NCBI GenBank assembly: GCA_025093555.1
Contig: JAIWNF010000006.1
Location: 620,001 to 684,000 of the forward strand
Source of the DNA: Circinella umbellata
Taxonomy: Eukaryota; Mucoromycota; Mucoromycetes; Mucorales; Lichtheimiaceae
Direction: 5' to 3'
DNA length: 64,000 bases
The notes under the pieces are model-generated. The model searched no databases. It had not been told where the DNA came from and saw only the letters and a list, made by a program, of their open reading frames with translations. The position numbers were made by a program, and so were the translations under genes. This document shows, piece after piece, positions 13,737 to 27,675 of the stretch; positions within the stretch are counted from its first letter, which is position 1; every line of letters begins with the position of its first letter.

Positions 13737-16700
13737 TTATTCATAGTTCTTGCCGTAACCAGCGCGTTCACGCATTGACTGTCCCTTAAGTTTGACCAAT
13801 AAAAACAATGCAATAGCAAGAACATTGAACCCGGCCAAGACGACTGACAGGAACCCCGGACCAATGGAATCGGCAAGCGGCTGAGCTATAAGACTCAAAA
13901 CACACGCCATACTCATTCTCATAAGATTGGATGCTCCAGTAACAGATGCTCCTTTTCCTGGCAGAGCATCGACTAGATAAGCGGATCCAGCAGTATATAC
14001 TATTAGAATTCAAATACAAAAATAAAATAAAAAGAAATATTTTAATCAGTTTTCTATCATCTTTTTTGAATGTTACACGAAACACTTTTATTTTTCTGTT
14101 TTATAATTTTACCTTGGCTCATGCCAAAACAAACTACAGCAAAACCAATAATGGATACCCAAACAGTAAAATGAGCGACTAAGCTCCAACCAAAAATCAA
14201 TACACCTAGTGGTACCAAAACAAATCCAGGCCTATAAATAAAAAGGGTTATATATTTTAAATACATACAAAAATAAACTTAGAACATGTGATCATTATAT
14301 TGTTTCTTTTTCTCTATAGTTCATGCCAAAATAAACAAAAATATTTATACGTAACTTACCAGGTATTCATGGTTAATCGATCTTCGGTCAAGGCCGTGCC
14401 GCCACGTTTTTCACGAGCTCGCTTTATCAAATGATCAGAGAACCAACCGGATACAATAGAACCGAGAAGATTACCTATCCCAGCACCAAGGTAACTTAAA
14501 CCTGTTTCCCACGATTCGAAACCATAAGCAGTTTCATAAAAAGATGGAATGACAGTTTCAATTGTAAACATGGTACCAAAAATAATGCCAGTTCCCAACG
14601 CAATCATAAATATAAATAAATGGCGTAGTAATAAAACACTAGCGAATGGGTTCATTCGTTGTTGCGCGGGGTCAGATTGTTTGCTATTGTTATTGTTTTC
14701 AGATATATCCGTACTGCTATTATCGGGTTCCTCCATAGTAGCATAATGATAACTATCGCTATTACGATTATTATTATCAATGGTGGCTGTCATGTTGGAA
14801 GCTGCAGTAGGTGGCTCACGTATGGATTCACTATACATAGTTGGAGCGATAGTACTAGTTTCAGCATCTTCATGTGCAAGGATGGTTCTAGTTGCTGTTG
14901 TTGGTAATACTGTTTGTGATGCTAATGGTGTTGAAACATTTACATCAGATGAGTAACGATTGTTACTAATACTCGAAGGTAATTTGATATCTGGAAATTT
15001 TCCCTCAACTCGATAAGTTTCTGGTAAAAAGGTGAATAAGAAAAAAAATAAAAATAATCCATATCCAGTACAAAACCAAAAAGTTGAACGCCAACCGAGT
15101 AACGTGGTCAGCCCACCGCCAAGGACGGGGCCTATATATATACGGGAAAGTATAGTGTTTTTTTATAAGTAATCAGAGTATTATCAATCTTTAACCAAAA
15201 AATGAGAAATTATTATGCAGCTTAAGGACATGTGGTGTGTAGCTGCCGACTTAGTAAGTGATATCATATGGTGCAATTTATTTGGCTTACCAATAAGTGG
15301 GCCAAAGAATTGACCAACAAATAAGACACTGAATGCAGCGCCACGTTCAGTAATGGACCAACAATCTGAAATGGTACCAGCTCCAACTGATATTGTTACT
15401 ATTTACAATAAACAAATAAGAAGATTATCAGTGTTGTTATAAATATATAATTATATTAATAGTAACAAAAAGCATGTAGTAGAGCAAGTTAAATATAGAG
15501 GAAGTAATGAAACATGTGAGAAGTGATTGTAAAAAAAAAAGAAGGAATAAATGGCTGATGACGGAAAAACAAACAAAAACAAAAAAAAAAGGGTTTCCCT
15601 CTATTTGGTTACAGCTTACCTGAAGTACCTATTGATTGGATACATCGTAATACAAGCAACATGTACACATTTACTGATATTGCGCAGCCAATGGATGCAA
15701 CCGAAAATATTAACAAGGAATTGAGATACAGAAATCTATCAAATAAACAAAATAAAATTACATGTACATAAAATGTCAGTTTCAACCCATCTATCTTTGC
15801 GTAGAGCATAGGACATATGGTTTACATACCTTCGAATATGATAATGATCGGACATAGATGCCCACAGGATCGGCTAATAAGTATATCCAAGAAGAGAAAA
15901 ATAAAAGGGTTATAATAAGATCATGGTAGCAGATTGCAATAAATAATATTATCACTTGACCGTTTCCCCAAGCAAACAAATAAATAAAAAAGCTTTATTG
16001 TTGTACTCACACCAATGCCACCAAATAACATGAACAATGAAGTTGTCAATGTCACTTCAATATCCGAAGCACCAAATTGTTCTGTAATATCTGGAATACC
16101 GGGAAACTATTTTTTTTTTGATTGATAAATAAAAATCATTAGCTGCTTGTATCTTTAAAATAAAATTTATAACAGATTATATATATATTATATTTACATA
16201 AATGGTTGAGCAAAATCCATTGAGAGAAGAGCCTAATGCTAAACAAGCAAGGATCCATCGTTTTCGAGACTTTGAAAATAATCGGGGATCATGTGGAACA
16301 GGTGGACGAAATGCCATACGACTCTTGACAATTTTTTTGATTCGTGCGCTAAGTGGCAGATGGCGATGACGGTGATTATGGGTGTTTTTTTCAACAAGAG
16401 CCATATCTACTGACGAGGATGATTCATTAACAGTAGATGGTGTAATTGTTGTTAGACTATTGTAATACATGGGTTCTTGTTCTTGTTCTTGTTGTTGATG
16501 TTGGTGTTGGTGTTGATCATTATCATGATGGTGATGGTGATGATAATGTTGAGATACATCTGCACTAGATCTTGAATACGTCAAAGTAGGTTCATCACCA
16601 GCTATAATGATTTGTGGCGGTAAGGGTATTTGATGATATATATCTGGATCTGATATTAATGTTGTTCTTGTTGTATCTTCTTGTTGAACAGGAAGTGTTG

Positions 16701-16767
16701 TCGCATCAGATTGACGATTGCGAGGATGATTATATTGTTTTATAAAAGATGGTATAGTAAATTTCAT
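13737..16767 (-). CDS. MFS transporter, DHA1 (drug:H+ antiporter) type
   Basis: Eight exons: 16767-16198, 16106-16011, 15873-15830, 15735-15620, 15398-15291, 15131-14360, 14231-14113, 13999-13737; 695 residues. A cytosolic N-terminal tail of about 170 residues carries a His run and Q/E repeats. TM1 begins near RWILACLALGSSLNGFCS. The MFS loop 2-3 signature appears as ASMSDHYHIRR after splicing, and the equivalent loop in the second half is SGWFSDHLIKRAREK. A Ser/Thr/Asn-rich loop of about 110 residues separates the halves, as in fungal Qdr/Dtr-type transporters. Substrate is unknown. The gene lies between a metallothionein and a Ctr copper importer, so a link to metal or polyamine export is possible but only inferred from position. 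Confidence 0.9.
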
Positions 16768-17494
16768 ATTACGGTTACCAGTAAATTCTGTTAGAGCTGA
16801 TTGTTAAGAAAGTAAAGTAAAAATAAAGAAAGATGTAAAATCATGTAATATTTATATACGTTTTATTGGGTGTAAAAGACAATAAGATCGATACGTAATA
16901 GCAGCAGTAACTAGTTGTTTATAGTGGTATAGGTATAATTGTTTGTAGTTATCATTAACATGAATAATGTGTTTGAGATCATGTTATTTTTAAAATCTTA
17001 ACATACCTACATATATACACACATGTATGTATATATATATTTATATATATAACAATTACGTATAATAATAATAACTTGTTATCAACAAGCCCTCTTTTCT
17101 TTTAATTTTCAAAGCCCCTTGTACTCCAATTGTAGTAATACCTTATAGTAAATAAAACAAAATATGGTATCTAGTAAACAATTATGCAAGAGGAATATAA
17201 ATAGATTACTCCCACTTTTTATATATAATATATTTATATAAACATACATATTACACACACACACACCCAATTTTGGGAGAGGTATTGTTTGTTACGTAGA
17301 AATAGAATATAATAAAATGGTTTAAACAGGATTTTATTATATCAACGATTGAAATCGATATTCATATTACTAGATAGATCAACTATACACTATAACCCCC
17401 TCCTTATAAAGCCAGATAAATGAATAGATAGAAATCCCCAGGGGTTGATTATTTAAAAAGAGTGAAATCCAAAACAACAAAAGAAAAAAGGTAT
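16768..17494. other. AT-rich intergenic region with microsatellites
   Basis: Promoter side of the MFS gene and 3' side of CTR. It holds TA-repeat and CA-repeat tracts (about 17030-17055 and 17250-17265). No gene is seen. Confidence 0.6.
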
Positions 17495-18196
17495 TTAATG
17501 ACATTGAATGGAGCGACTTGCTGGTAAACGATAATTTGTATAATAATGACCTACACCAGCACCCAAGACAACAGCAATCATCAGATATCCATTATAAGTC
17601 ATAAATACCAACATTAACCAAAAACTAATTGCAACCAAAATAGCATAGATAGAAGATCTTAATACTCCTTGTTTTTTGCTAATCCTAAATATATAAAAAA
17701 TAAACATGTCAACTAATAAAAGAATATAATGTATATTTGTGTGTGTGTGTGTTTTTGATTGATAATTTGTCTGACCTTACTGGGGTAGACGTCGTCTCAG
17801 GTCGAAGTAACCTATCAGTTTCTTCGTCGCCCAATTCAGCATCATTATCATTGACCTTTCTTACATACCATGTTTGATCCAATTCGTTGGCTTTAGCTCG
17901 TAAAAGTTCATAACAAACAGCAATACCAAAAACTACAAGACAAGAAAGAAAAAGCCCAATATTGGAATGAATATGCCACCATTCAAATACTACACATACA
18001 TCTTCGACATTCCAATTGAAAAGCATCTATTAAAAAGAGAAAAGTGTGTTTTTTTTAGATTATAAATGAGATTGAAAAGGTAAATGTGTCAAGAATCAAA
18101 GAACCAAAATTGAATATTATTTTTATTTACATCCATCGAGCACATGCTAGGCATATCGGGCATATCGCCATGATCACCATGTCCACCGTGGTCCAT
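17495..18196 (-). CDS. CTR: High-affinity copper transporter, Ctr family
   Basis: Trimeric plasma-membrane or vacuolar importer of Cu(I). Exons: 18196-18131, 18026-17776, 17684-17495; 168 residues. The N-terminus is Met/His rich (HGDHGDMPDMPSMCSMD) for copper capture. TM1 follows near residues 40-60. TM2 holds the essential M-x3-M filter (MLVFM). TM3 carries G-x3-G packing (GAGVG). The C-terminus ends CH. A cytosolic loop of about 60 residues (DNDAELGDEETDRLLRPET) separates TM1 and TM2. Exon 2 must end at the weak donor GTCAGA (17775), because the better donor GTAAGG five bases upstream leads to a stop two codons later. It lies 4.2 kb from the metallothionein gene. Confidence 0.94.
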
Positions 18197-18817
18197 TGTT
18201 ATTATTAATTATTAAAAGGAAAGGAAAGAAGAAAGAAAGATAATGGTAATTTTCTATTCGTCAAAAAAACAACTCATTTATATAATTTTTAATGCATAGT
18301 AACTCCCCAGGCTTTGTGTCACCAGGTTAGAATCGGGTGCATGTTAACGGTTATCCCTTTATTTTTATTATAGGTATTAGCATTAAAATCTTGATTAACT
18401 GAGTAGTTATATAATATGGATAGTCTCTTTTTTCTTTTCTTTTAAACTATTTCTATCTTTTAATAACGATAATAATACTAATAATATGCAAATAATAAAT
18501 AAACAATTTATTGAATTACAATCCCAGTTTACACGTTGAACAAAAAAAAAAATTTAATCCGATCATGGATTTTGAGCACATTGTGCTTTCTTTATAACCA
18601 AGGTTTGTGTATTATATTGATATACAGATCTGCTGGGTAATTTCATATTTTGACCCCCCCTCCTCTCTTTCTCTCCTTTCCCACCTACATTATAAAGTAA
18701 TATTAATGACGAAAAAAACCCAAATATGTGTCACCTTGAAATCAAATTACTTTTTTTAGATGTTTTAATAATGAAATATCATCTCTTCTTCCTCTCCCCT
18801 TCTTTCTCTCTCATTTA
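18197..18817. other. Intergenic region, no gene seen
   Basis: Contains the CTR promoter and the 3' flank of lunapark. A C/T-rich run lies at about 18653-18690. No coding or RNA gene is supported. Confidence 0.6.
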
Positions 18818-20250
18818 TTATTCCTCATCATCACTATATTCTATTTTAGGGTCATTTAAATGTCGACGTCGTACTCGTGAAGCAATCGTTTCATTAGTAT
18901 CTTCATCATCGTCATCCTCTCCTTCAGTTTTGACAACACTGTCCTCCTCTTTTTTCATATTTTCTTCTCCTTCTTGATAATTATTATATTCTTCTTCTTT
19001 ATTATTCGTCATAAATCCTTGTGTAAGTGACGGTACTGGTGAAGGTGGTACAACAGGTCCATCCGGATGAAGTTGTCGAGATTTTCTTGAAGAATTGAAT
19101 TTTTTACAGTTTGGACAAATATATTCTATATGTTTATGTATATTAATTTTTGTTGTTGCTGTTGTTATTATTATTTCTTTATTAAATAATTATATAATAC
19201 TTACGAATCGTATCCATTTCTTGAGGTAAAACCAATCCATTATGTACAAAGCAGTGATTGCAAATTAATGCAAATTTCGATTCGGGTCCAGAATCACCTA
19301 CCATAGCATCCAATACACGATCGTACCATTGAGGTTGACGAGGTGGAGGAGGTGGTGGAGGAAGAATAGATGTAGGTACATTGATTGCTGGAGGTTTATT
19401 TATACTATTTTGTTGTTGAAAGGATGGTGCTAATCCTTGTTTATTGGAAGAACCAGTATTTCGAGATACTTGTTGTTGTTGTGGTTGTGGTTGCTGTTGT
19501 CGTATCTTTTTACGGTGTTCTTCATCATATCGATCGATTAATGATTGAGTTGAATAATAAGCTGTCTTCTTCTTTAATTCATCTAATTTTAATTTTTGTT
19601 CTGCACGTAATGTTTGTAATCGTGTCTCTACACGAGTTTCTAAAAAACCGAATATCCTCCGTAAGGCTTGTCGTATATAATAAATACTAAATAAATATTT
19701 GTATTTATGTGTTAAGTTTTTCACTTGTTTGTTACTGTAACAAATAGTAAGAATATATGTATATATGTATATGTACCCGACAGGACATGCAATTACTGGA
19801 GCTACTAATAAAACCATGGCTTCAAAGTCACGTTGTGAAGAATTCCGTAATTCAACGAAACAATAAAGTGTATAAACGACCCAAATGATACTACTATAAA
19901 TGACCCACATTACAGCCCAGCGACGCTCTCGTAATTTTTCCTCTGAAAGTTTGATTTCAGCTTTTTGAATCTTGTCATCAAGTTCTGACAAGATCTTTTC
20001 GAAATTGTCAGATTTATGGTTCTAATAAATGGAAAAGAAAATATACATTTTCACGTATAGCCAAAAAGAATATATAGATAATTGACAACCCCAATAATAA
20101 TAATAATAAAACCAAATTGTTATTACTCAATGGTAAATTCATTTATTATTTTTATTTCTCTCTCACTTTTTTTTTCTCTCCCTCCATATATTCATATATT
20201 TATATATATTTATAATTGCTTGCCTTGGTTCTAGAAAATAGAACGCCCAT
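18818..20250 (-). CDS. LNP1: Lunapark family ER three-way-junction protein
   Basis: Stabilises tubular ER junctions, opposing atlastin/Sey1 and reticulon activity. Exons: 20250-20224, 20021-19777, 19686-19205, 19125-18818; 353 residues. It starts MGVLFSRTK, the conserved lunapark N-terminus (an N-myristoylation-type MG in animals). A coiled coil (SELDDKIQKAEIKLSE) precedes two membrane segments, then a second coiled coil with the family signature KKKTAYYSTQSLIDRYD. A proline run precedes the C-terminal zinc ribbon (CNHC ... CPNC, about residues 230-260), and the tail is acidic. Intron 1 begins GC (AAG followed by GCAAGC), a GC-AG intron. Start and zinc ribbon both support a full-length gene. 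Confidence 0.94.
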
Positions 20251-20372
20251 TTTGAGTTATTAAAAAAATAGAAATAGTAGTAATAAAACTGAACGAACAG
20301 AGAGAATTAGAAAAGAAAAAAAAAAAAAACGCGTATTTATGCAATCAAGTCCGACAACTCTTTTTTTATTCT

Positions 20373-21627
<1,255 letters not shown>

Positions 21628-21935
21628 CTTTTTAGACGATGATCTGTTTTACAGGTAAAAAAAGTTGTTGTAGGTTTTTAGAAAGCAGTCGACAAACCGA
21701 AAAATCGAACCTTCCTTACTCTTACGACTTCCAAATTTAAACCTCAGAATACAATTTGGATTTAGGGACTTTACATATCAAATGGGTTCCTGTTGCTACG
21801 CACAATATTAAAAAAAATTAAATAGATTTATTATTAGAAGTGGGTCTGGTTATAATATACCACCATAAACAATAACTATTTTCAAATAAAAATTATAAAA
21901 TTAGGTTCCTTCTTTGAAACTGTTATGATTTTAAA

Positions 21936-22316
21936 TTGTTGAATATTATATCTTTCACATTTTTATATTGTTATGGTATTCACAATATCATCAAGTGTTT
22001 ATTCTGTAGTTACTATCAGCAGTTGCTGTCTAGTCCGATTCTATGGTGTATTGGAAATTTTAAATTTCGCCAGGCAACGCACCACGTACAGCCGCTTCAC
22101 TTTTCTGTTGCCTGGTTACTGTACGGAGCCTACAGTAAGTACTTGTCAAAGGCTCAAATAAAAAATTGTTATTCAAATAATTTTTTTGTTCCATTAGTGG
22201 ATACTGTGGAGATAAAAAAAAAACACACACATCAAAAGACGCCTACTACTGTAATATATATAAGAAAGCATCCCGATCATAACGGTACGTATGTGTCAAT
22301 TTTGCACTTTTTATGA
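21936..22316 (+). pseudogene. Possible FAR1/MULE-type zinc-binding fragment
   Basis: A 126-codon open frame whose last 40 residues (KTPTTVIYIRKHPDHNGTY) resemble the His-rich end of the DNA-binding region of MULE-type proteins; the degenerate MULE at 40 kb carries a similar KHTGHEPG stretch. The resemblance is weak and the rest of the frame is unremarkable. It is probably a transposon scrap, not a working gene. Confidence 0.2.
22070..22115. repeat. Inverted repeat CCAGGCAAC ... GTTGCCTGG
   Basis: Nine-base perfect arms at 22070-22078 and 22107-22115. A second pair, GTACAG and CTGTAC, overlaps (about 22086-22091 and 22119-22124). The segment is more GC-rich than its surroundings. Confidence 0.5.
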
Positions 22317-22826
22317 AGCGTCTGAAATGTCAGTTCCTAAGCTCAAGTTATCAAGAGTGAATTGTTGTAAAAGTTGCTTGCGAGAGTACGCAGTACGTAT
22401 TCAAAAAGACAAAACAGCGTTAATAAAGAATATAAATAGGAAAAGAAGGATGACGAGGAGTTAATAAAATTGTTGTCAATTTTCCAGAAAAGATTCTCGT
22501 TCGTGTTACAGATTTGATGGAAGAAAGTGAGTGCTTACACATATTATCAGTAATAATGATGGTAAAAAAGATAATGATAAACTCTAATTTTATTTGTCCA
22601 TCAATAAGATCTTATTCAAAGACTTATCCTGTTGGAAAGCAAACAATCATTTTTCATTGGTTGCATTTGAATCGTTGACTTGATTTGCTTAGGACACACC
22701 GAAAATATACCAGCATGACCATTCAATGATGGACAAAAAAAAACTTTTGATAATTGTAAAGTAAAATAAAGCATGATGTTAAATATACTTTTTTTTGTTT
22801 GATAAATTAAAAATGAGCAGTGTACG

Positions 22827-24082
22827 ATGATAAGTCGTATTAAAACAATCATATCAGCCTTACTGTATGTAGATGACGTTGCTCTTTTCGGCTCCCCTCA
22901 AGACATAAAAAAACTACTACACATTGCAGAAAGACATTCAAATGATCTTGGATATAAATGGGATCCCGATAACAGTGCTATTATTGAACCACCACCCGCT
23001 ATCAGCATCACAAATAACTCAGCAACATCAAGTCTTTCATCATCAAATTCAACATATACACTATATGGTAGAACAATACCTAAAGTACAGCAATTTCAGT
23101 ACCTCGGTATACCTTTTGATCATCTTGGTATCAACTCAGCTCAACTTGTAAATCAACGTATTACCAAAGCAACAGACAACATGGAATTACTTCGACAATG
23201 GGCATACACCAATATGGTATTGGCCTATGGCCAGCTCTTCGAGCATATCGTACTTTCATTCAACCAGTTTAAGAGTATGGCTTAGCAATTACAGCATTAT
23301 TACCTAACCAAAAAGAACAACTAAACAATGCCCAAAAAAGTTGTATCAAAATGGCTTTAAATCGTAATCGCTCAACACAATTTCCAACAATTGTTCCAAT
23401 GGTGCTGGTAGACCTAGCTTTGATGCATCACTCTACAACTAAAATTTGCAACACGTCTTTAAGGTTTACCTGTTACCACATTGGCTCGTTCAATTGAATT
23501 GTCTTTCCTATGGGATAAAAAAGGCGACAAACAATGGAAACACCTCACATCAAATAACCCATTTCACCAATTATACAACAAATTAAAAAGAAGCAACAAC
23601 GCACCAAAAGACCTCTTAGTACGACTATCGACCGGAAAAGAGATGAAGAATACCACAAAAGAAAAAGTACACGGAAATCAATTCGATGCCTTCGTGAAAA
23701 ACGCATCATTGATCCAATACTCTATCTGTCAGCATTTTCACGTGATTAACACCGGTTAATTAAATAGTGTATGCACTGGCTGCCATCATATCCCCTCAAT
23801 AACTGCGGTTGTGGATTCCCTGCTGCTAAAAGAGAACACTACACTATTTGTCCATTACTCCAGCCTCTACTTAACAAACTTATCACCGTATTTGGTAATA
23901 TTCCTTCAACATTAGATGAATTGCAGTCTCTCGACTTTATCATGAATCATCTACCGCGCTCTAAAGTTGGCCTGACACGGGGAAAGTGGCCACAAGTATG
24001 GCCTGCTCTTATACGAGTGCTTCGTGAAATCAATCGTTTGAGCCACCCTGATGACGCTTTCGATGAAGCCAAATATAAATAA
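22827..24082 (+). pseudogene. 5'-truncated LINE (non-LTR) reverse transcriptase remnant
   Basis: The frame starts at the reverse-transcriptase active site ([11 protein letters not shown], the F/YxDD box) and continues through the thumb-like region ([18 protein letters not shown]). It shifts frame near 23279, continues in another frame (ITALLPNQKEQLNNAQKS), then in further frames at 23481-23759 and 23771-24082. The last part has the C-terminal zinc-knuckle of L1-like elements (CGCGFPAAKREHYTIC). At least two frameshifts or stops and loss of everything upstream of the active site show a dead copy. There is no clear poly-A tail and no target duplication was identified. Confidence 0.85.
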
Positions 24083-27000
24083 GAAATTTAAATAAAAATT
24101 GAAAAGTAAAAAGGAAAAGACCCTATGTGTTTACGGAAGATTGTGTGTGTGTTGGGGGTATAAAGCTCAGAGCATCTTCAGGATCTGGTTCGATAAACTT
24201 AGTCCTATTTATTCCACGTTTCTGCATTATACTTAGCTAATACTCGCTCCCCCCCCCCACTAGTTTAACTTTTCCCCTCAATGAGAGTTTTTTCAGTTGA
24301 TACCTCTTTACCCTTTCTTTTTGTATAACTGTCAATCCTGTTTGTACTGCAAGGAAGCGACCACATGCCCATTGGCGCAGGTCATATTAGTCTTCCATTT
24401 AATAAATATAAATTTTAACCTAAGTCGTATTAAAAATAATAATTGTAATATCCTACGTACATGTACGATAACCCTTTTTTCCCCATGGCAGCGACAGGAG
24501 TATTTGAATTTATTACTTGCATGTATATTCATATAAAGTCGAACAATTTTTTTCTTTGTGTCTACTCTATACTTTTTATTCAATCATAAAATAAAGTAGA
24601 ATAGAGTAATTTTTTTTGTAAAGAGGAATTACCCTCAATGTTTTACATATTACTACCATTCGTACAAAAAAAAAGAATAGAGTAATGTTGTCCTGGTCCA
24701 ACAAAGAATGTATTGAAATTTTCTTCTACGTTGGCAAAAAAAACAAAAACAAAAAAACAACCAATCATTGTCTAGAAGCAGTAGTAATTTAATCTTTACT
24801 TTAAAGCTTTTTTTTTCCTCATTAGAATTGAATGCTTTATGTGTGTGAACCTACCTGGGTTACTAGATTCGATGAAAATACACAAACACGATGTGTAACC
24901 AACAACTTATTTTTTAAGTAAATAGGCGATAATCGCGCACATCTTCTTTTTATTGTGGTGTTGTTCTCAATTAGTTACATACGGCATTAGTTGTTATCTT
25001 CAGTGGTACACCTTTCTTTATGGACTGATCGATCGACCATAGAAGCTTTCTGAATTGGGGGTAATTATATCACGGTAGGTCTGTATTTCTAGCCGCTTAC
25101 TAAGAACCTTTGTTGCTACCATGTACTGAGATTTAACTGTTATTTATTGCATTTAGTAATTTTTTAAGGGTATAGTCAAACTGGTTTTATGTTACAAAGA
25201 TTACAGTACGTAAAAATCTTTTTTATCTCAATAAGATAATCTTACTTTTGTTGTAATTAAATTACAGGTGTCTGTTGTCTGCAAGGTAGTTGTTTAAGCA
25301 CCAAGTTTTTTTTTTGAAACAGTAGACTATATGCTATAATTTATATGGTAATTCCAATCTATTTGGAAGGCTACCCAACACCCGGTTATACTCTGAAGTA
25401 ACTGAGAAGATCGCCGCGCGATTTTGTTAAATGGCTCGGAAGGGCTTACATGAAACCAACTTTGTTTTAAATCTTTACTTATATGTGGAACTTCTATCGT
25501 GTGTTACCCTGCAATGCGCATTAGTGATACAACAGAAAATTCGAGCTATTTTTGCTAATAAATATGAACAACATTGAGTCAATTTCTTGAAAAAGCTCAC
25601 AAAAAAATATTTTCATAAAGATCTAAAATAATATTATAGTTGTGAAAGTTGAATTTGGTCCTTTAAAAAATAGTTTATAAAGTTAAAATAAGAATCTAAT
25701 GAATCTTGAATTTGTACCAACGTTAAATAAAAATAACTATGACCCAGGACGTCTACAACATATTTTTGTAGCATATAAAGTATAGAAGAGTATTTATTAT
25801 AGGTTATTATTTTAGCATTTGATTTGATACGAACATGTAAAAAAAAAAATAACTTCAGCTCAAAATATTTTATTTGTGTACGTATTTCTGAAACATCCAA
25901 CCATTTTAACTATTAAACAGAGGTTTGGTGATAGTGATAAAATTGAAAAGATAAGCATTGAGATACTATAAGTAGCTATTATGCATACGTGTGATAATAA
26001 TTATGATACATATGACACAAATGTTATTCTTTTCACATACGTAAGTCATATATATAGTGTGTACAATAATTGATATATGATAAACAAAAGAACCATTTTA
26101 CATTGTGCTGTGTAATATAAAGAAAGATGACTCGTGTGTTTTGGTTCTAATGTCGGTTTTTGGATAAGCACTGGATCTGAGTCGATCTACTGTACTGAGA
26201 GCCTTACTCCACGCTAATGTAGTCAGCAGTATTATCACAATGTGGGCTATCGTTTGGAGAGAATCAATTCAATAAACAAATATATGCTTACTTTCTACAT
26301 TCCTCCCTCTCCCTTTAGATCACATTTTCTTGATAAAACGCTGATGTTGTTATACACGCTAGTACTCTATGTCGACGTCAAAAAAAACTAGTTATAACAT
26401 GTAATATGTATGGCTTCGTACCTATTATTATAATGCCATATGTAAAAAAAATTCATTGGGGTACTATCCCAAAGTAATAATTGTAATGGGACTCGGAATT
26501 GATATAGTAATTAATTTCTAGCTGAACTGCTATGATTAAAACCTAATATAGATTACGTATGCAGTAGCGAAGTGGGAAAAATCGATGAGGACGATAAAAT
26601 GAGGGACACCAAAACCAAAGTGAATCAAAAGTTTGATGGGTGACCTTGACTGTGTGTCATATTTTTGTAAAAACAGTAAGCTGACAAATCGCATTGTTAA
26701 GCAATCCTATTCAATTGGGGCTACTGGTTGACCTAATTCAACATACTTTTTTGTAAATGGGGCTGTACGATGTTCTGGGAAGACATGAGATGAACTTTCC
26801 ATCAAGTCTTACTATTATATCGAACTCATATATTTTCATTGGTGAATAATTTCTTTACGTGAAGGGAAAGCCTGATTCGTTTACAAAGTGCTATCTCTTA
26901 ACCAAATAATAAGGTAAAAGTTATTATTATGATGAAGTCTAGTTTCCTTCGTAATTAATGCTTCACAATTACGCATGTTAATAATATTCTACTACTATAC

Positions 27001-27675
27001 AGTACTTAGCTGTTCGATATAAATGATACTGCTTTCTTGTGAGAACAAAGAGAAAAATATCGTTATAACGAGCAGTGACTATAGTTTATCTTCAATCGGT
27101 GTATTATCTCTCTTTTATAAACTTCATATTTCTAAAGCTAAAAAACAAGTAGCCCAAATGATATAAAAAAAAGTGCCCCATTCTCTTGAATTAGTTTTTG
27201 TCAATTCATTTTATTGTTTGTGCACTCAAGAAAATTGTGATCATTATTGTCAGATTCATATTGAATGAAATATTATTTTGATCTCTTTTCTTGTGTAAGA
27301 GTCAGATCATGTGTCTAGGTGCATTGATATTATTCCTTCTCTCCCCCCCCTCCTTAATATCGGCATCACTTTTTACGATTTGCGTTATTTTTTTTTTGAG
27401 AAAGGTTACACAAATCTGAAGATCAACAGATTGAGCTGATTTTGCGGTTTGCCAGGCTCATGCCAAGAAGACACAAATTTCGCTATCCTTAATGTTTTTT
27501 TTTATATTGATAGGCCTTTTTACTCAATTGTAACATATGCTATCAGCCGTCAATGAAAAACAAATGAGGGAAATAACTCGTTTTTGTTTTTAACTTGAAT
27601 ATAAAAAGAGATTCAATGTTTGCGGTTTTATTCATGTAGTATCTTTTTCCCTATTTTTATTTTATTTTTACAAAA
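24083..27675. other. Long gene-free AT-rich stretch
   Basis: No coding region, tRNA or element end was recognised over about 3.6 kb. A short direct repeat (AGAATAGAGTAAT, near 24597 and 24674) and pyrimidine runs (about 27335-27355) are the only features. The last few hundred bases are the likely promoter of the HAK gene. Confidence 0.5.
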
